64,000 nt of DNA from Trebonia sp963737285. Its GTDB lineage: Bacteria; Actinomycetota; Actinomycetes; Streptosporangiales; Streptosporangiaceae. The DNA is taken from NCBI GenBank assembly GCA_963737285.1, contig CAVTRT010000002.1:1364001-1428000 (forward strand), given 5' to 3'. The number at the start of each line of letters is the position of its first letter. The first letter of the stretch is position 1. Shown here piece by piece: positions 15,437-24,030 of this stretch. Below the pieces are notes generated by a model that searched no databases, was not told the DNA's origin, and saw only the letters and a list, made by a program, of their open reading frames with translations. The position numbers and the translations under genes are program-made.

Positions 15437-16480
15437 ATGAAGATCGCGTTCGCGGGCAAAGGCGGCAGCGGCAAGACGACGGTGTCGTCGTTGTTCACGC
15501 GGCACCTGGCGGCACGGGGAGTGCCGGTGGTGGCCATCGACGCGGACATCAACCAGCATCTCGCCGAGGCCCTCGGCGTGCCGGAGCAGCCGCCAGCCCT
15601 GGGCGCCCGGCTCCACGAGATCAAGAAATACCTGAGGGGCGACAACCCCCGCGTTGCCTCCGCGCAAGCAATGACCAAGACGACCCCGCCCGGCCGCGGG
15701 TCCCAGATCTTGCGGGTGGACGGCGACGACCCCATCCACGCGCTTGCCGCCGGCACGCCGTGCGGGGCGCGACTGCTGGCCACCGGCCCGTTCGGTGAGG
15801 ACGACCTCGGGGTGGCCTGCTATCACTCCAAGACCGGCGCGGTCGAGCTCTACCTCAACCACCTTGCCGACGGCCCCGGGGAGTACGTCGTGGTGGACTG
15901 CACGGCGGGAGCTGACTCATTCGCCTCTGGGCTGTTCACCCGGTTCGACCTGACCGTCCTGGTCGCCGAGCCGACCCGCAAGGGCCTGTCGGTCTACCGG
16001 CAGTGGCAGGACTATGCCCGCGGCTACGACGTAGCGCTCGCCGTCGTCGGCAACAAGGTGACCGACCAGGCCGATGTCGGCTTCCTGCGCCAGCACGCGG
16101 GCGAGGACCTGCTGACCTGGCTCGGTCACGAGCCGGCGATCCGGGCGATGGAGCAGGGCCGCCAGTTCGCCCTGGCCGACCTTGGCGCCGCCAGCCAGAC
16201 CGCGTTGCAGGCCATCGCGGCCCGGCTGGACGCTCAGCCCAAGGACTGGGCGCGGTACGCCCGCCAGGCGGCCGAGTTCCACGTGAAGAACGCGCTGTCC
16301 TGGGCGAACAAGGCGACAGGCGGCGACCTGTCCGGCCAAGTCGACCCTGACTTCACCCTGGCCGAAGCACTGACCGGGACGCGCGGGGTGCCGGCGCCGA
16401 CAGGGAATGCCGGGCGGCTGAGCGCGTTATACGCGCCGAGGGGAACACCCCCGGGCGAAGACAGAGGAGTCATCACGTGA
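15437..16480 (+). CDS. CooC/ParA-like ATP-binding protein
   Basis: A 347-residue SIMIBI-class P-loop ATPase. It starts MKIAFAGKGGSGKTTVSSLF, the deviant Walker A with the signature Lys of the MinD/ParA/CooC group, followed by VPVVAIDADINQHLAEALG. A Walker B-like YVVVDCTAGADSF and a base-recognition-type AVVGNKV follow. CooC members load metals into enzymes and ParA members move cargo; this one has a CooC-like start and lacks a ParB neighbour. ATG 15437 is preferred after GGGAGGGG; the frame is open far upstream without meaning. The 3' end overlaps the thioredoxin start by four bases (GTGA), so the two are translationally coupled. Confidence 0.8.
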   Translation: MKIAFAGKGGSGKTTVSSLFTRHLAARGVPVVAIDADINQHLAEALGVPEQPPALGARLHEIKKYLRGDNPRVASAQAMTKTTPPGRGSQILRVDGDDPIHALAAGTPCGARLLATGPFGEDDLGVACYHSKTGAVELYLNHLADGPGEYVVVDCTAGADSFASGLFTRFDLTVLVAEPTRKGLSVYRQWQDYARGYDVALAVVGNKVTDQADVGFLRQHAGEDLLTWLGHEPAIRAMEQGRQFALADLGAASQTALQAIAARLDAQPKDWARYARQAAEFHVKNALSWANKATGGDLSGQVDPDFTLAEALTGTRGVPAPTGNAGRLSALYAPRGTPPGEDRGVIT

Positions 16481-16872
16481 GCACCGTTGCCCTGACCGAG
16501 GACATCTTCGAGGAGACCGTGACGAAGGAGGGGATCACCCTCGTCGACTGGTGGGCGTCGTGGTGCGGTCCGTGCCGGGCGTTCGGGCCGGTGTTCGAAG
16601 CGGCGAGCCAGAAGCACCAGGACATCACGTTCGGCAAGATCGACACCGACGCGAACCAGGGCCTTGCCGGGGCGGCCGGCATCTCCTCGATCCCGACACT
16701 GATGGCCTTCCGTGACGGCATCCTCGTGTTCTCCCAGGCCGGGGCGCTGCCCGCGGCTGGCCTTGAGCAGGTCATCCAGGCGGTTCGTGACCTCAACATG
16801 GACGATGTCCGCGCCGAGGTCGCCACGCACGAGCACTCGCACGAAGGTCACGAACACCACCACCAGCACTAA
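16477..16872 (+). CDS. thioredoxin with His-rich C-terminal tail
   Basis: A 131-residue thioredoxin with the active site WCGPC in LVDWWASWCGPCRAFGPVF and the cis-Pro segment SSIPTLMAFRDG. The core ends near residue 110. It is followed by a tail with seven His among its last 15 residues (THEHSHEGHEHHHQH), absent from ordinary thioredoxins and likely to bind Zn, Ni or Cu. The GTG start overlaps the stop of the ATPase gene. The pairing of a CooC-like ATPase with a metal-binding thioredoxin suggests a metal-loading or metal-stress role; this is inference. Confidence 0.9.
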   Translation: MSTVALTEDIFEETVTKEGITLVDWWASWCGPCRAFGPVFEAASQKHQDITFGKIDTDANQGLAGAAGISSIPTLMAFRDGILVFSQAGALPAAGLEQVIQAVRDLNMDDVRAEVATHEHSHEGHEHHHQH

Positions 16873-16918
16873 AGGACTTACACCTCGGGGGCGCCACAGC
16901 CCTCAGGGCTACCGCGCC

Positions 16919-16956
16919 GAAGCCCGTGCCACTGTCGTGGCACGGGCTTCTTTGTT
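16919..16956 (+). terminator. rho-independent terminator after thioredoxin
   Basis: GAAGCCCGTGCCAC (16919-16932) and GTGGCACGGGCTTC (16937-16950) form a perfect 14-bp stem with a four-base loop, followed by TTTGTT. It ends the ATPase-thioredoxin operon. Confidence 0.9.
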
Positions 16957-17010
16957 GCCCACTTAGCGCCAGGACCAGGCCAGCTCTATCTTGCTGCGAT
17001 CAGTAGACCT

Positions 17011-17036
17011 CTTGCTCTCTACAAGCAAGATCTTGC
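17011..17036. promoter_or_regulatory. overlapping palindromes upstream of the secreted GH87-like gene
   Basis: GCAAGATCTTGC (17025-17036) is a perfect 12-bp palindrome. CTTGCT (17011) and AGCAAG (17024) form a second inverted repeat that overlaps it. They lie about 100 bases upstream of the glycosidase start, where a LacI- or GntR-type repressor of a polysaccharide enzyme could bind. No regulator gene is adjacent. Confidence 0.45.
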
Positions 17037-17138
17037 AAAGCTGTGTCGTTAAGTTTACCGTCAATGTCGATGGTGTTACGCGACTCCATCCCGGGCCGTC
17101 CCCCGCGCGGCCCGGCTCTGCGGAGATGAGGATCAACG

Positions 17139-20100
17139 TTGTTCCACCCTGTTCGAAGACTGAGCCGGACGCTCGCGCTTAGCGCGGCCTCCGTCTCGCT
17201 GGCTGCCGCCAGCGTCGCGGGCGCTGCGGTGCTCGCGGCGCAGCCCGCCCTCGCCGCGCAGGCGACCGGCGGCAGTGGCGCTAGCCTGCCGTATGCCGAG
17301 GTGCTGGCCCAGCAGCTCCCCACCACCGGCACGATCATCGGCCCGAGCTACACCCAGGGCCAACTCGCCGACGAGGCGGTCGGCCGGGAGGCCGTCACCC
17401 TCGCGGGCAATGGCTCAGGCCAGTCCGTCACCTTCACCACCCCGGTGTCGACCAACTCCATCGACTTCCGGTACAGCATCCCGGACACCTCGGACGGGTC
17501 GGTCTACACCGACCCGCTGTCGCTGTACATCAACGGCGTCAAGCAGCCCGACTTCACCTTGACCAACGCCTACAGCTGGTACTACGGCAGCTACCCGTTC
17601 GTCAACACGCCCAGCAGCGGCGACCCGCACCACTTCTACGATGAGGTGCACCGGCTGTTCAGCACGACCTACCCGGCGGGCACGACCTTCAAGCTGGAGG
17701 TCGACTCGGAGGACACCGCGTCCTCGTACACGATCAACCTCGCCGACTTCGAGCAGGTGGCCGCCGCCCCGGCGCAGCCGGCCGGCTCGGTCTCCGTCGT
17801 CAGCGAGGGCGCCGACCCCACCGGCGTTAGCGACTCCTCGGCCGCGTTCGCCGCGGCGATCACCGCGGCCGGCGCGGGCGGCACCGTCTGGATCCCGCCG
17901 GGCAGCTACCTCGTCCCCGGCCACGTCGCCGTGCCTAACAACATCACGATCGACGGCGCGGGCATGTGGTACTCGACCATCATCGGGGCGGCACCCGGCT
18001 TCTACGGCAACGCCGCGCCCAACCCCAGCACCGGCGTGACCCTGGAGAACTTCGCGATCTCCGGCAACGTCCAGATACGCGACGACAGCGCCCAGGTCAA
18101 CGGCATCGGCGGCGCGTACAGCAACTCCACGATCAAGAACATCTGGATCGAGCACATGAAGGTCGGCGTCTGGCTTGACGGCCCGATGACCAACCTGACC
18201 ATCAGCGGCATGCGCATCCGCGACACCACCGCCGACGGCATCAACATGCACGGCGGCGTCACCGATACGACCATCACCAACAACAACGTCCGCAACACCG
18301 GTGACGACGGCATCGCTCTGTGGGCCGACTCCAGCATCGGCGCCGACGCCTACGACACGATCTCCGACAACACCGTCCAGCAGCAGCAGCTCGCCAACGG
18401 CATCGCGGTCTACGGCGGCAACAACAACACCGTCACCGGCAACCTGGTCGAGGACACCGGCATCAACCAGGGCGGCGGCATCACGGTCGCCCAGCGGTTC
18501 ACCTCCACCCCGCTCGGCCTGACCACCGTCTCCAACAACACCATGATCAGAGACGGCCAGCTCGACCCGAACTGGCAGTTCGGCGTCGGCGCGCTGTGGT
18601 TCGACGCCAACCAGGGCTGGGGAGGCGGCCCGGTCAACGTGTCCAACGCGCTGATCGAGCAAAGCCCCTTCGAGGCGATCCAGTGGGTCGAGGGCACGAT
18701 CACCGGGGTCAACCTCAGTAACGTGTCCATCATCGGCACCGGCACCTTCGCCCTGCAGGAGCAGACCGAGGGCACGGCCACGTTCACCAACGTCACGGCG
18801 ACCGGCGTGGCGCAGGCCAACGAGGGCAACGACCCGAGCTACAACTGCGAGGGCACCGGCTTCGTCATCACCGATGACGGCGGCAACTCCGGCATCAGCC
18901 CGGCCGACTGCAACCTCGGCGTATCGCCGCCCCCGGTCTACCCGCCGTACCCCGTCACCGGGGTGAACGCGAGCCCGAGCGCACTGTCCTTCAGCCCGCA
19001 GGTAACCGGCACCACCAGCGCCGCGCAGAGCGTGACGGTCTCCAACCCGACCAGCGCGGCCGCGCCGGTCACGTCCATCTCCACCAGCGGCGCCTTCGCC
19101 CAGACCAACACCTGCGGAACGTCGATCGCGGCGAACGGCTCCTGCACCGTCAGCGTGACGTTCTCGCCAACAGCGACCGGCACGAGCGCGGGGAGCCTGA
19201 CGGTCAACGCCGGCGGCGTCACCAGCACGGTGAACCTGTCCGGCACCGGCACCGCACCCGGCCCCGTGCTGAGCGCCAACCCGGCTAGCCTGTCCTTCCC
19301 CGGCACCCTGGTCGGCGTCACCGATCCAGCGCAGACGGTGACGGTGACCAACTCCGGCACCACCGCCGCGACCGTCTCCAGCGTCGCGGTGACCGGAGGG
19401 GGCTACAGCCAGACCAACAACTGCACCACCATCGCGGTCGGCGGCTCCTGCACGGTGACCGTCACGTTCTCGCCCACCGCGTCGACCAACCCCGGCACCC
19501 TGACCGTGAACAGCAACGCCAACAACAACCCGCTGACGGTCGGGCTGAGCGGTGGCGGCATCACTAATACCACCAACCTCGCGCTGAACCAGCCGGCCAC
19601 GGCGAGCAGCTCCTACGAAACCTATACCGCCTCCAACGTCACCGACGGCAACACCAGTTCCTACTGGGAGAGCACCGACGGCGCCGCCTACCCGCAGACC
19701 GTCTCGGTCAACCTGGGCTCGGTGTACCCGATCGGGTCGCTCACGCTGGACCTGCCGCCGTCGACCGCCTGGGCGACCCGGACCGAGACCCTGTCGGTCC
19801 TCGGCAGCACCAACGGGACGTCCTACAGCCAGATCGTCGGCTCCGCCGGGTACACCTTCAACCCGGCCACCGGCAACACGGTGACGATCAACCTGCCGTC
19901 CGGGACCAGCGCCCAGTACGTCGAGCTGAGCTTCACTGGCAACACCGGCTGGACCGCAGCCCAGCTGTCGGAACTCGAGGTCTTCCCCGGTAGCGGTACC
20001 GGTAGTGGCGGTGGCGGTGGCACCAGCTCGCCGCTGACCGCGTCGCCGTCCAGCGTGTCCTTCGGGAACGAGGCGGTCGGATCGACCAGCTCGGCGCAGT

Positions 20101-20756
20101 CGGTGACGGTGACGAACCCGGGCAGCAGCGCGGTGTCGATGTCGTCGATCGGCCTGACCGGCCCGTTCAGCGAGACCAACAACTGCGGCACCTCGCTCGC
20201 GGCTGGCGCTACCTGCACCGTAAGCGTGGAGTTCGCGCCGACAGCGAGCGGGTCGGCGACCGGGACGCTGTCGGTCAACAGCAGCGCACCGGGCAGCCCG
20301 CTGACCGTGGCCCTGTCGGGTACCGGGACCAGCTCCACCACCGACCTGGCCCTCGACAAGCCGGTCACGGCTTCCAGCTACACCCAGACGTACGTCCCCG
20401 CCAACGCCGTTGACGGGAACACCAGCACGTACTGGGAGGCCAACAACGGAGTCTGGCCGTCCACCATCACCGTGAACCTGCAGTCGGTGCAGACTCTCGG
20501 CTCCGTCACCGTCGACCTGCCGCCCGCGACGGCCTGGTCGACTCGGACCCAGACGCTGTCCGTCCTCGGCTCGACGAACGGCACCACCTTCTCCACCCTC
20601 GTAGGCTCAGCCACCTACACCTGGAACCCCGCTACCGGCAACACGGTCACGATCCCGCTCCCCGCGGGGACCAGTGACCAGTACGTCGAGCTCAGCTACA
20701 CGGCCAACAGCGTCCAGAATGGCGCCCAGGCCTCCGAGATCCTCATCTACCCGTGA
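17139..20756 (+). CDS. secreted GH87-like alpha-1,3-glucanase/mycodextranase
   Basis: A 1205-residue exported protein. Order: signal peptide (about 1-40, ending near AQPALAAQ); an N-terminal beta module (about 45-205); a right-handed beta-helix (about 205-600); two ASH/Hydin-type Ig modules (about 608-805); a discoidin-like carbohydrate module (about 810-955); a Gly-rich linker; a third ASH module (about 963-1065); and a second discoidin-like module to the end. In the helix, Asp366 (TADGINMHGG) and Asp389/Asp390 (NTGDDGIALW) match the spacing of the catalytic aspartates I recall for GH87 enzymes. Likely substrates are alpha-1,3-glucans of fungal walls or biofilms. The TTG start has GAGG seven bases upstream. 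The enzyme class is more certain than the exact linkage. Confidence 0.75.
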   Translation: MFHPVRRLSRTLALSAASVSLAAASVAGAAVLAAQPALAAQATGGSGASLPYAEVLAQQLPTTGTIIGPSYTQGQLADEAVGREAVTLAGNGSGQSVTFTTPVSTNSIDFRYSIPDTSDGSVYTDPLSLYINGVKQPDFTLTNAYSWYYGSYPFVNTPSSGDPHHFYDEVHRLFSTTYPAGTTFKLEVDSEDTASSYTINLADFEQVAAAPAQPAGSVSVVSEGADPTGVSDSSAAFAAAITAAGAGGTVWIPPGSYLVPGHVAVPNNITIDGAGMWYSTIIGAAPGFYGNAAPNPSTGVTLENFAISGNVQIRDDSAQVNGIGGAYSNSTIKNIWIEHMKVGVWLDGPMTNLTISGMRIRDTTADGINMHGGVTDTTITNNNVRNTGDDGIALWADSSIGADAYDTISDNTVQQQQLANGIAVYGGNNNTVTGNLVEDTGINQGGGITVAQRFTSTPLGLTTVSNNTMIRDGQLDPNWQFGVGALWFDANQGWGGGPVNVSNALIEQSPFEAIQWVEGTITGVNLSNVSIIGTGTFALQEQTEGTATFTNVTATGVAQANEGNDPSYNCEGTGFVITDDGGNSGISPADCNLGVSPPPVYPPYPVTGVNASPSALSFSPQVTGTTSAAQSVTVSNPTSAAAPVTSISTSGAFAQTNTCGTSIAANGSCTVSVTFSPTATGTSAGSLTVNAGGVTSTVNLSGTGTAPGPVLSANPASLSFPGTLVGVTDPAQTVTVTNSGTTAATVSSVAVTGGGYSQTNNCTTIAVGGSCTVTVTFSPTASTNPGTLTVNSNANNNPLTVGLSGGGITNTTNLALNQPATASSSYETYTASNVTDGNTSSYWESTDGAAYPQTVSVNLGSVYPIGSLTLDLPPSTAWATRTETLSVLGSTNGTSYSQIVGSAGYTFNPATGNTVTINLPSGTSAQYVELSFTGNTGWTAAQLSELEVFPGSGTGSGGGGGTSSPLTASPSSVSFGNEAVGSTSSAQSVTVTNPGSSAVSMSSIGLTGPFSETNNCGTSLAAGATCTVSVEFAPTASGSATGTLSVNSSAPGSPLTVALSGTGTSSTTDLALDKPVTASSYTQTYVPANAVDGNTSTYWEANNGVWPSTITVNLQSVQTLGSVTVDLPPATAWSTRTQTLSVLGSTNGTTFSTLVGSATYTWNPATGNTVTIPLPAGTSDQYVELSYTANSVQNGAQASEILIYP

Positions 20757-20783
20757 GGTTAAGCCAGGCCCATGACCTGGCTG

Positions 20784-20814
20784 GCGGGGCGCGCGCTACC
20801 AGCGCGCGCCCCGC
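20784..20814 (+). terminator. terminator after the GH87-like gene
   Basis: GCGGGGCGCGCGCT (20784-20797) pairs perfectly with AGCGCGCGCCCCGC (20801-20814) around three bases, followed by TCTCGTTGT. It may serve the convergent gene at 20867 as well. Confidence 0.85.
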
Positions 20815-20866
20815 TCTCGTTGTAGCCTCTTAGGGCGCCACCTGAAGACGGCTGGACAGCAGCGGG

Positions 20867-21574
20867 CTAAGCAAGGTCCAGGACCGCGACAAGGTAGGAA
20901 ACGCCGAACGGGGCATCGGCGTACAGCACGTCCCCTGGCACCCGCCGCCGCGTGCCGACGGCGCCCGCGAGCACTTGCCAGGCGGCCCGGCCAGTCGCCA
21001 TCAGCTCGGCCGCGAGCCCCGCGTCCAGGCTGGCAAGCGCTGCCATGTCGCCGTCCCGCAGCGCTGTTTGCGCGCAAGCAGTAAACGCCTCAGCACGCTC
21101 GTCGAGGTAGCCAGGCGCGGCCTCGGTGCAGCGCGCGCTGCCGTCGCCGACGACGAGGAGACCGACACGGGGGCTGAGGGTGGCGACTTCGGCACCGGCC
21201 CCAAGGCAGTCCTCGGTACTCGCCGAGCCGTCAATCGCCTGCAGGACCCGGGGGCCGCGATACCCGGCCTCGTCCAGCAGCGCCGCGCCGATGCCGAGCG
21301 CTAGCGGCAGCCCTGGCTTGCCCGGCGCGGCCGGCCCGCCAGGAGAGCCAAGTACCGGGCCCCAGGCGAAAAGGTTCAGCCGGCCGTCAGGCTCCCACGT
21401 CGCCGTCTGGGGTCCCGTCCCCACGACCGCCACGAGGTCGGCGGATCCCGCCAGCAGCCGCCCGACGGCCACCGCGCATGCTTGCCGCAACTCGGGCAGC
21501 ACCACCTGCCGGCCGGTCAGCTCCCGCGCCAGCAGCGGCGGCGACGGCACAACGGCAGCGGCGGTGATCGTCAT
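20867..21574 (-). CDS. class III extradiol dioxygenase subunit B-like protein
   Basis: A 235-residue protein of the actinobacterial family related to LigB/MEMO-type folds: ITAAAVVPSPPLLARELTG, DLVAVVGTGPQ, GLLVVGDGSARCTEAAPGYL, VLYADAPFGVSYLVAVLDL. Whether it is an active dioxygenase is not known; the classical His pair of LigB is not evident. The ATG at 21574 overlaps the folP2-like stop (ATGA), so it is the third gene of the gpgS operon. Longer open frames upstream of this start run through folP2 in another frame and are spurious. Confidence 0.7.
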   Translation of the reverse strand: MTITAAAVVPSPPLLARELTGRQVVLPELRQACAVAVGRLLAGSADLVAVVGTGPQTATWEPDGRLNLFAWGPVLGSPGGPAAPGKPGLPLALGIGAALLDEAGYRGPRVLQAIDGSASTEDCLGAGAEVATLSPRVGLLVVGDGSARCTEAAPGYLDERAEAFTACAQTALRDGDMAALASLDAGLAAELMATGRAAWQVLAGAVGTRRRVPGDVLYADAPFGVSYLVAVLDLA

Positions 21575-22482
21575 GCCAGCCCCCTGACCATGCGCGCGGG
21601 CAGCAGGTCCCCGCGAATCGCTGCCACCATGTCCAGTGCCTGGCGGGTCTCCGTGACGTTGTGCGCGCGGAAGACCCGTGCGCCCTGCCACGCGGCGACG
21701 GCCGTGGTGGCCAGCGTGCCCGCCAGCCGTTCCTCGATGCCGGCGCCAAGCGTCTCCCCGACGAAGTCCTTGTGTGACGCTGACAGCAGCACCGGCCAGC
21801 CAGTCGCGGTCAGCTCGGTCAGCCGTCTGGTGACCTCGAGGGAGTGCCAGCTGTTCTTGCCGAAGTCGTGCGCCGGGTCGATGATGATCCGCGCCGGGTC
21901 CACCCCGGCGCGCAGCGCCCGCCCGGCCAGGCTGAGCACCGTATCCAGCACGTCCGCGACCACATCGTCGTACCAGATACGGAACGGGCGCGTCCTCGGC
22001 GGCAGCCCGCCCGCGTGTGAGCACACCAGCCCGGCCCCGAACTCGGCAGCCACGTCGGGCAGCTTGGGATCCCAGCCGCCCCACGTGTCGTTCAGCAGGC
22101 TCGCCCCCGCCTCGCACGCCGCCCGGCCGACGTCGTGTCGCCAGGTGTCCGCGCTGATCACGAGGTTGGGGTAGGCGGCGCGGACGGCCGCTATGAACGG
22201 CACGACCCGGCGGATCTCCTCCTGCGCGGCCACCTCGCGGCCCGGCTTAGCCGGAACCCCGCCCACGTCGAGAATGTCCGCGCCTTCGGCGACTATCTCG
22301 TCAACGCGCGCGAGCGCCGCCCCTTCGTCCCAGGTCACGCCGGGCAAGTAGAACGAGTCCGGCGTCCGGTTCACGATGGCCATGACGAGCCGGTCGGTCG
22401 GCCCGAACTCCCGGCCTCCCAGCCGCAACGGCCCCGGCTCACGCGGGGCTGCCGCCCCGCTAGCGGCCTGTCCGCTCGTCAT
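21571..22482 (-). CDS. folP2: FolP2-type dihydropteroate synthase homologue
   Basis: A 303-residue TIM-barrel protein of the dihydropteroate synthase family: VMAIVNRTPDSFYLPG, GADILDVGGVPAKPG, ISADTWRHDVGRAACEAGAS, LNDTWGGWDPKLPDVAAEFG, IIIDPAHDFGKNSWHSLEV, SASHKDFVGETLGAG. The wording NRTPDSFY, NDTWGG and the ending VRGLA match mycobacterial FolP2 more than catalytic FolP1. FolP2 is reported not to make dihydropteroate, so its role is open. It overlaps gpgS upstream and the extradiol-like gene downstream, both by ATGA. Placement next to gpgS is the same as in mycobacteria. Confidence 0.85.
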   Translation of the reverse strand: MTSGQAASGAAAPREPGPLRLGGREFGPTDRLVMAIVNRTPDSFYLPGVTWDEGAALARVDEIVAEGADILDVGGVPAKPGREVAAQEEIRRVVPFIAAVRAAYPNLVISADTWRHDVGRAACEAGASLLNDTWGGWDPKLPDVAAEFGAGLVCSHAGGLPPRTRPFRIWYDDVVADVLDTVLSLAGRALRAGVDPARIIIDPAHDFGKNSWHSLEVTRRLTELTATGWPVLLSASHKDFVGETLGAGIEERLAGTLATTAVAAWQGARVFRAHNVTETRQALDMVAAIRGDLLPARMVRGLA

Positions 22483-23498
22483 CAGTCCCTCCCCGCTAGC
22501 TCTGCCCCCGATAGCTCCGTCCCCGCCAGAACCGAGCTGACCGGTGGCCGCTCGGCATGCGGCACCGCCCGGTACCGGGGCCGCAGTTCCCCCTCCGCGC
22601 GGGTGAACTGGACCAGCTCGGGATTCTCCGTGACACTGGCCTCCCAGGCGCCGAGCCGACGGCGCTCGGTGACCAGCATCAGCTCTGCCGCCATGACCGC
22701 CAGGTCCGCGTCCGCCTGGTGGCTGTGCCCGCGCTTGCCTAGGTCGACCTGGGCGATCGCGTCGATTCCGTGCCGCTGGGCGGTGTCGATGAGCACCGCG
22801 ATCTCGACGCCGTAGCCGACCGGGAGTGCAAGCTCCTCAAGGAGCGACCGGCGCGCGGCCCATTCCCCCGACAGCGGCTGCGCCACTCCGGCAAGCTCTG
22901 GCCACCACAGGTTAAGCAGCGGCCGGGCGACCAGTTCGGTGACCCGCCCGCCGCCGACCGTGCCGCCGTCTGGCGTGTCGCCGACGTCACGGTCATAGCA
23001 CGCCTTGACGAGCATGATGTCCCCGACGCAGGGCGCGGCCTCAGCCCGGTAGGCGGGGGCAAGCATCGGCCCGAGCAGCCCCGTCACGAAGTGGCTGCCC
23101 CACAGCGTGAGGTCGGCGTCCACGAACACGAGGATGTCCCCGGTTGTGACGAGCAGCGACTTCCACAGCGCCTCGCCCTTGCCGGGGTAGGCGCCAAGGG
23201 CGGGCGCAACGTCCTGGCAGCGGTAGACCTGTGCCCCGGCCGCCTGCGCCACCCGTGCTGTCGCGTCCACGGAGTCGGAGTCCATCACGACGAGCTCGTC
23301 GATCAGCGGCACCCCGACCACGAGTTCGTCCCGCAGGGCGCCGACGACGTCAGCGACCGTTGCCTCCTCATCGCGCGCCGGGATGACGACGCTGATCCGG
23401 GTCCCCCGGTGCCGCTTCCAGCTCAGCAGCCGGTCGACCGGCCAGTCTTGCCAGTGTGACGTCCGCCGGCGCAGCCAGGCCTCAGCAGGGGCATTCAC
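22482..23498 (-). CDS. gpgS: glucosyl-3-phosphoglycerate synthase
   Basis: A GT81/GT-A glycosyltransferase that joins glucose from NDP-glucose to 3-phosphoglycerate, the first step to glucosylglycerate and, in mycobacteria, methylglucose lipopolysaccharides. Seen are RISVVIPARDEEATVADVVG, LVVMDSDSVDATARVAQAAG, LGAYPGKGEALWKSLLVTTG, the metal motif VFVDADLTLWG, and QPLSGEWAARRSLLEELALP with GYGVEIAVLIDTAQRHG. The GTG at 23498 follows AAAGG by six bases and is preferred to TTG 23543. First gene of a three-gene overlapping operon. The phosphatase gpgP is not in the window. Confidence 0.9.
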   Translation of the reverse strand: MNAPAEAWLRRRTSHWQDWPVDRLLSWKRHRGTRISVVIPARDEEATVADVVGALRDELVVGVPLIDELVVMDSDSVDATARVAQAAGAQVYRCQDVAPALGAYPGKGEALWKSLLVTTGDILVFVDADLTLWGSHFVTGLLGPMLAPAYRAEAAPCVGDIMLVKACYDRDVGDTPDGGTVGGGRVTELVARPLLNLWWPELAGVAQPLSGEWAARRSLLEELALPVGYGVEIAVLIDTAQRHGIDAIAQVDLGKRGHSHQADADLAVMAAELMLVTERRRLGAWEASVTENPELVQFTRAEGELRPRYRAVPHAERPPVSSVLAGTELSGAELAGRD

Positions 23499-24030
23499 GG
23501 TCAGCCTTTCGCCTTCCTCTATCAATGACGCCTGCATCGACAAAATATTTGAATGCAGTTTATCAGGAGCTCGCCGGCTCCCACGCTTGACCAGTTACCG
23601 CGCCATGACATTCCGATGAAATTCATCCCGAGGGGCTGTCGCCCGCGGGAGGCCACTGTCAGCCACTGCGCGGGAGCTTCCCGCTCAAGTGAGCGCGGCC
23701 GTGCGATCAACGGGCACTCGCGGGTGGCTCCACCGAGGTGCTGCATGGCGGCTCCCTTGCCATGGCTGACGCGCCTACTCCGAGAATAAGACTCTCTTTT
23801 TTGGAGAATCAAAGCCGCACGACCATGGGCGGGAGGGGCATCCTGTGGGTCCGGACACAGTCCAGACTGTGTCCGGCCACAACCGGCACGCACCCACGTG
23901 CGAGGGCGCGCTAACGATCAGTTCACAATGGAATAAAAAATTCTGGCAACGACGATATCGTGAGAGCAGAAGGTTGCTCATCATGAGCAGAGAGTCGCCT
24001 ACCGTAACCGCGATGTAAGGTGTCGTAGAC
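23499..24030. other. intergenic region between gpgS and TetR gene
   Basis: About 530 bases with no credible gene; the short open frames lack ribosome sites and family likeness. It holds the promoter side of gpgS, a 26-bp palindrome (23851-23876), and near the TetR start two smaller ones: ACGATATCGT (23952-23961) and TGCTCA-TCA-TGAGCA (23975-23989). A TTTTTT run is at 23797. The part from 23930 is AT-rich and probably carries the TetR promoter. Confidence 0.6.
23851..23876. promoter_or_regulatory. 26-bp palindrome, likely TetR-type operator
   Basis: CCGGACACAGTC and GACTGTGTCCGG form a perfect inverted repeat around CA, about 155 bases before the TetR gene start. The size and symmetry suit a TetR dimer site. 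It could also act on gpgS, which reads away to the left. Confidence 0.55.

Noticed and set aside
21571..22117. N-terminal extension of the extradiol-B-like protein to 22117
   Set aside because: The extension runs through folP2 in another frame and has no family likeness; ATG 21574 with the ATGA overlap fits the operon.
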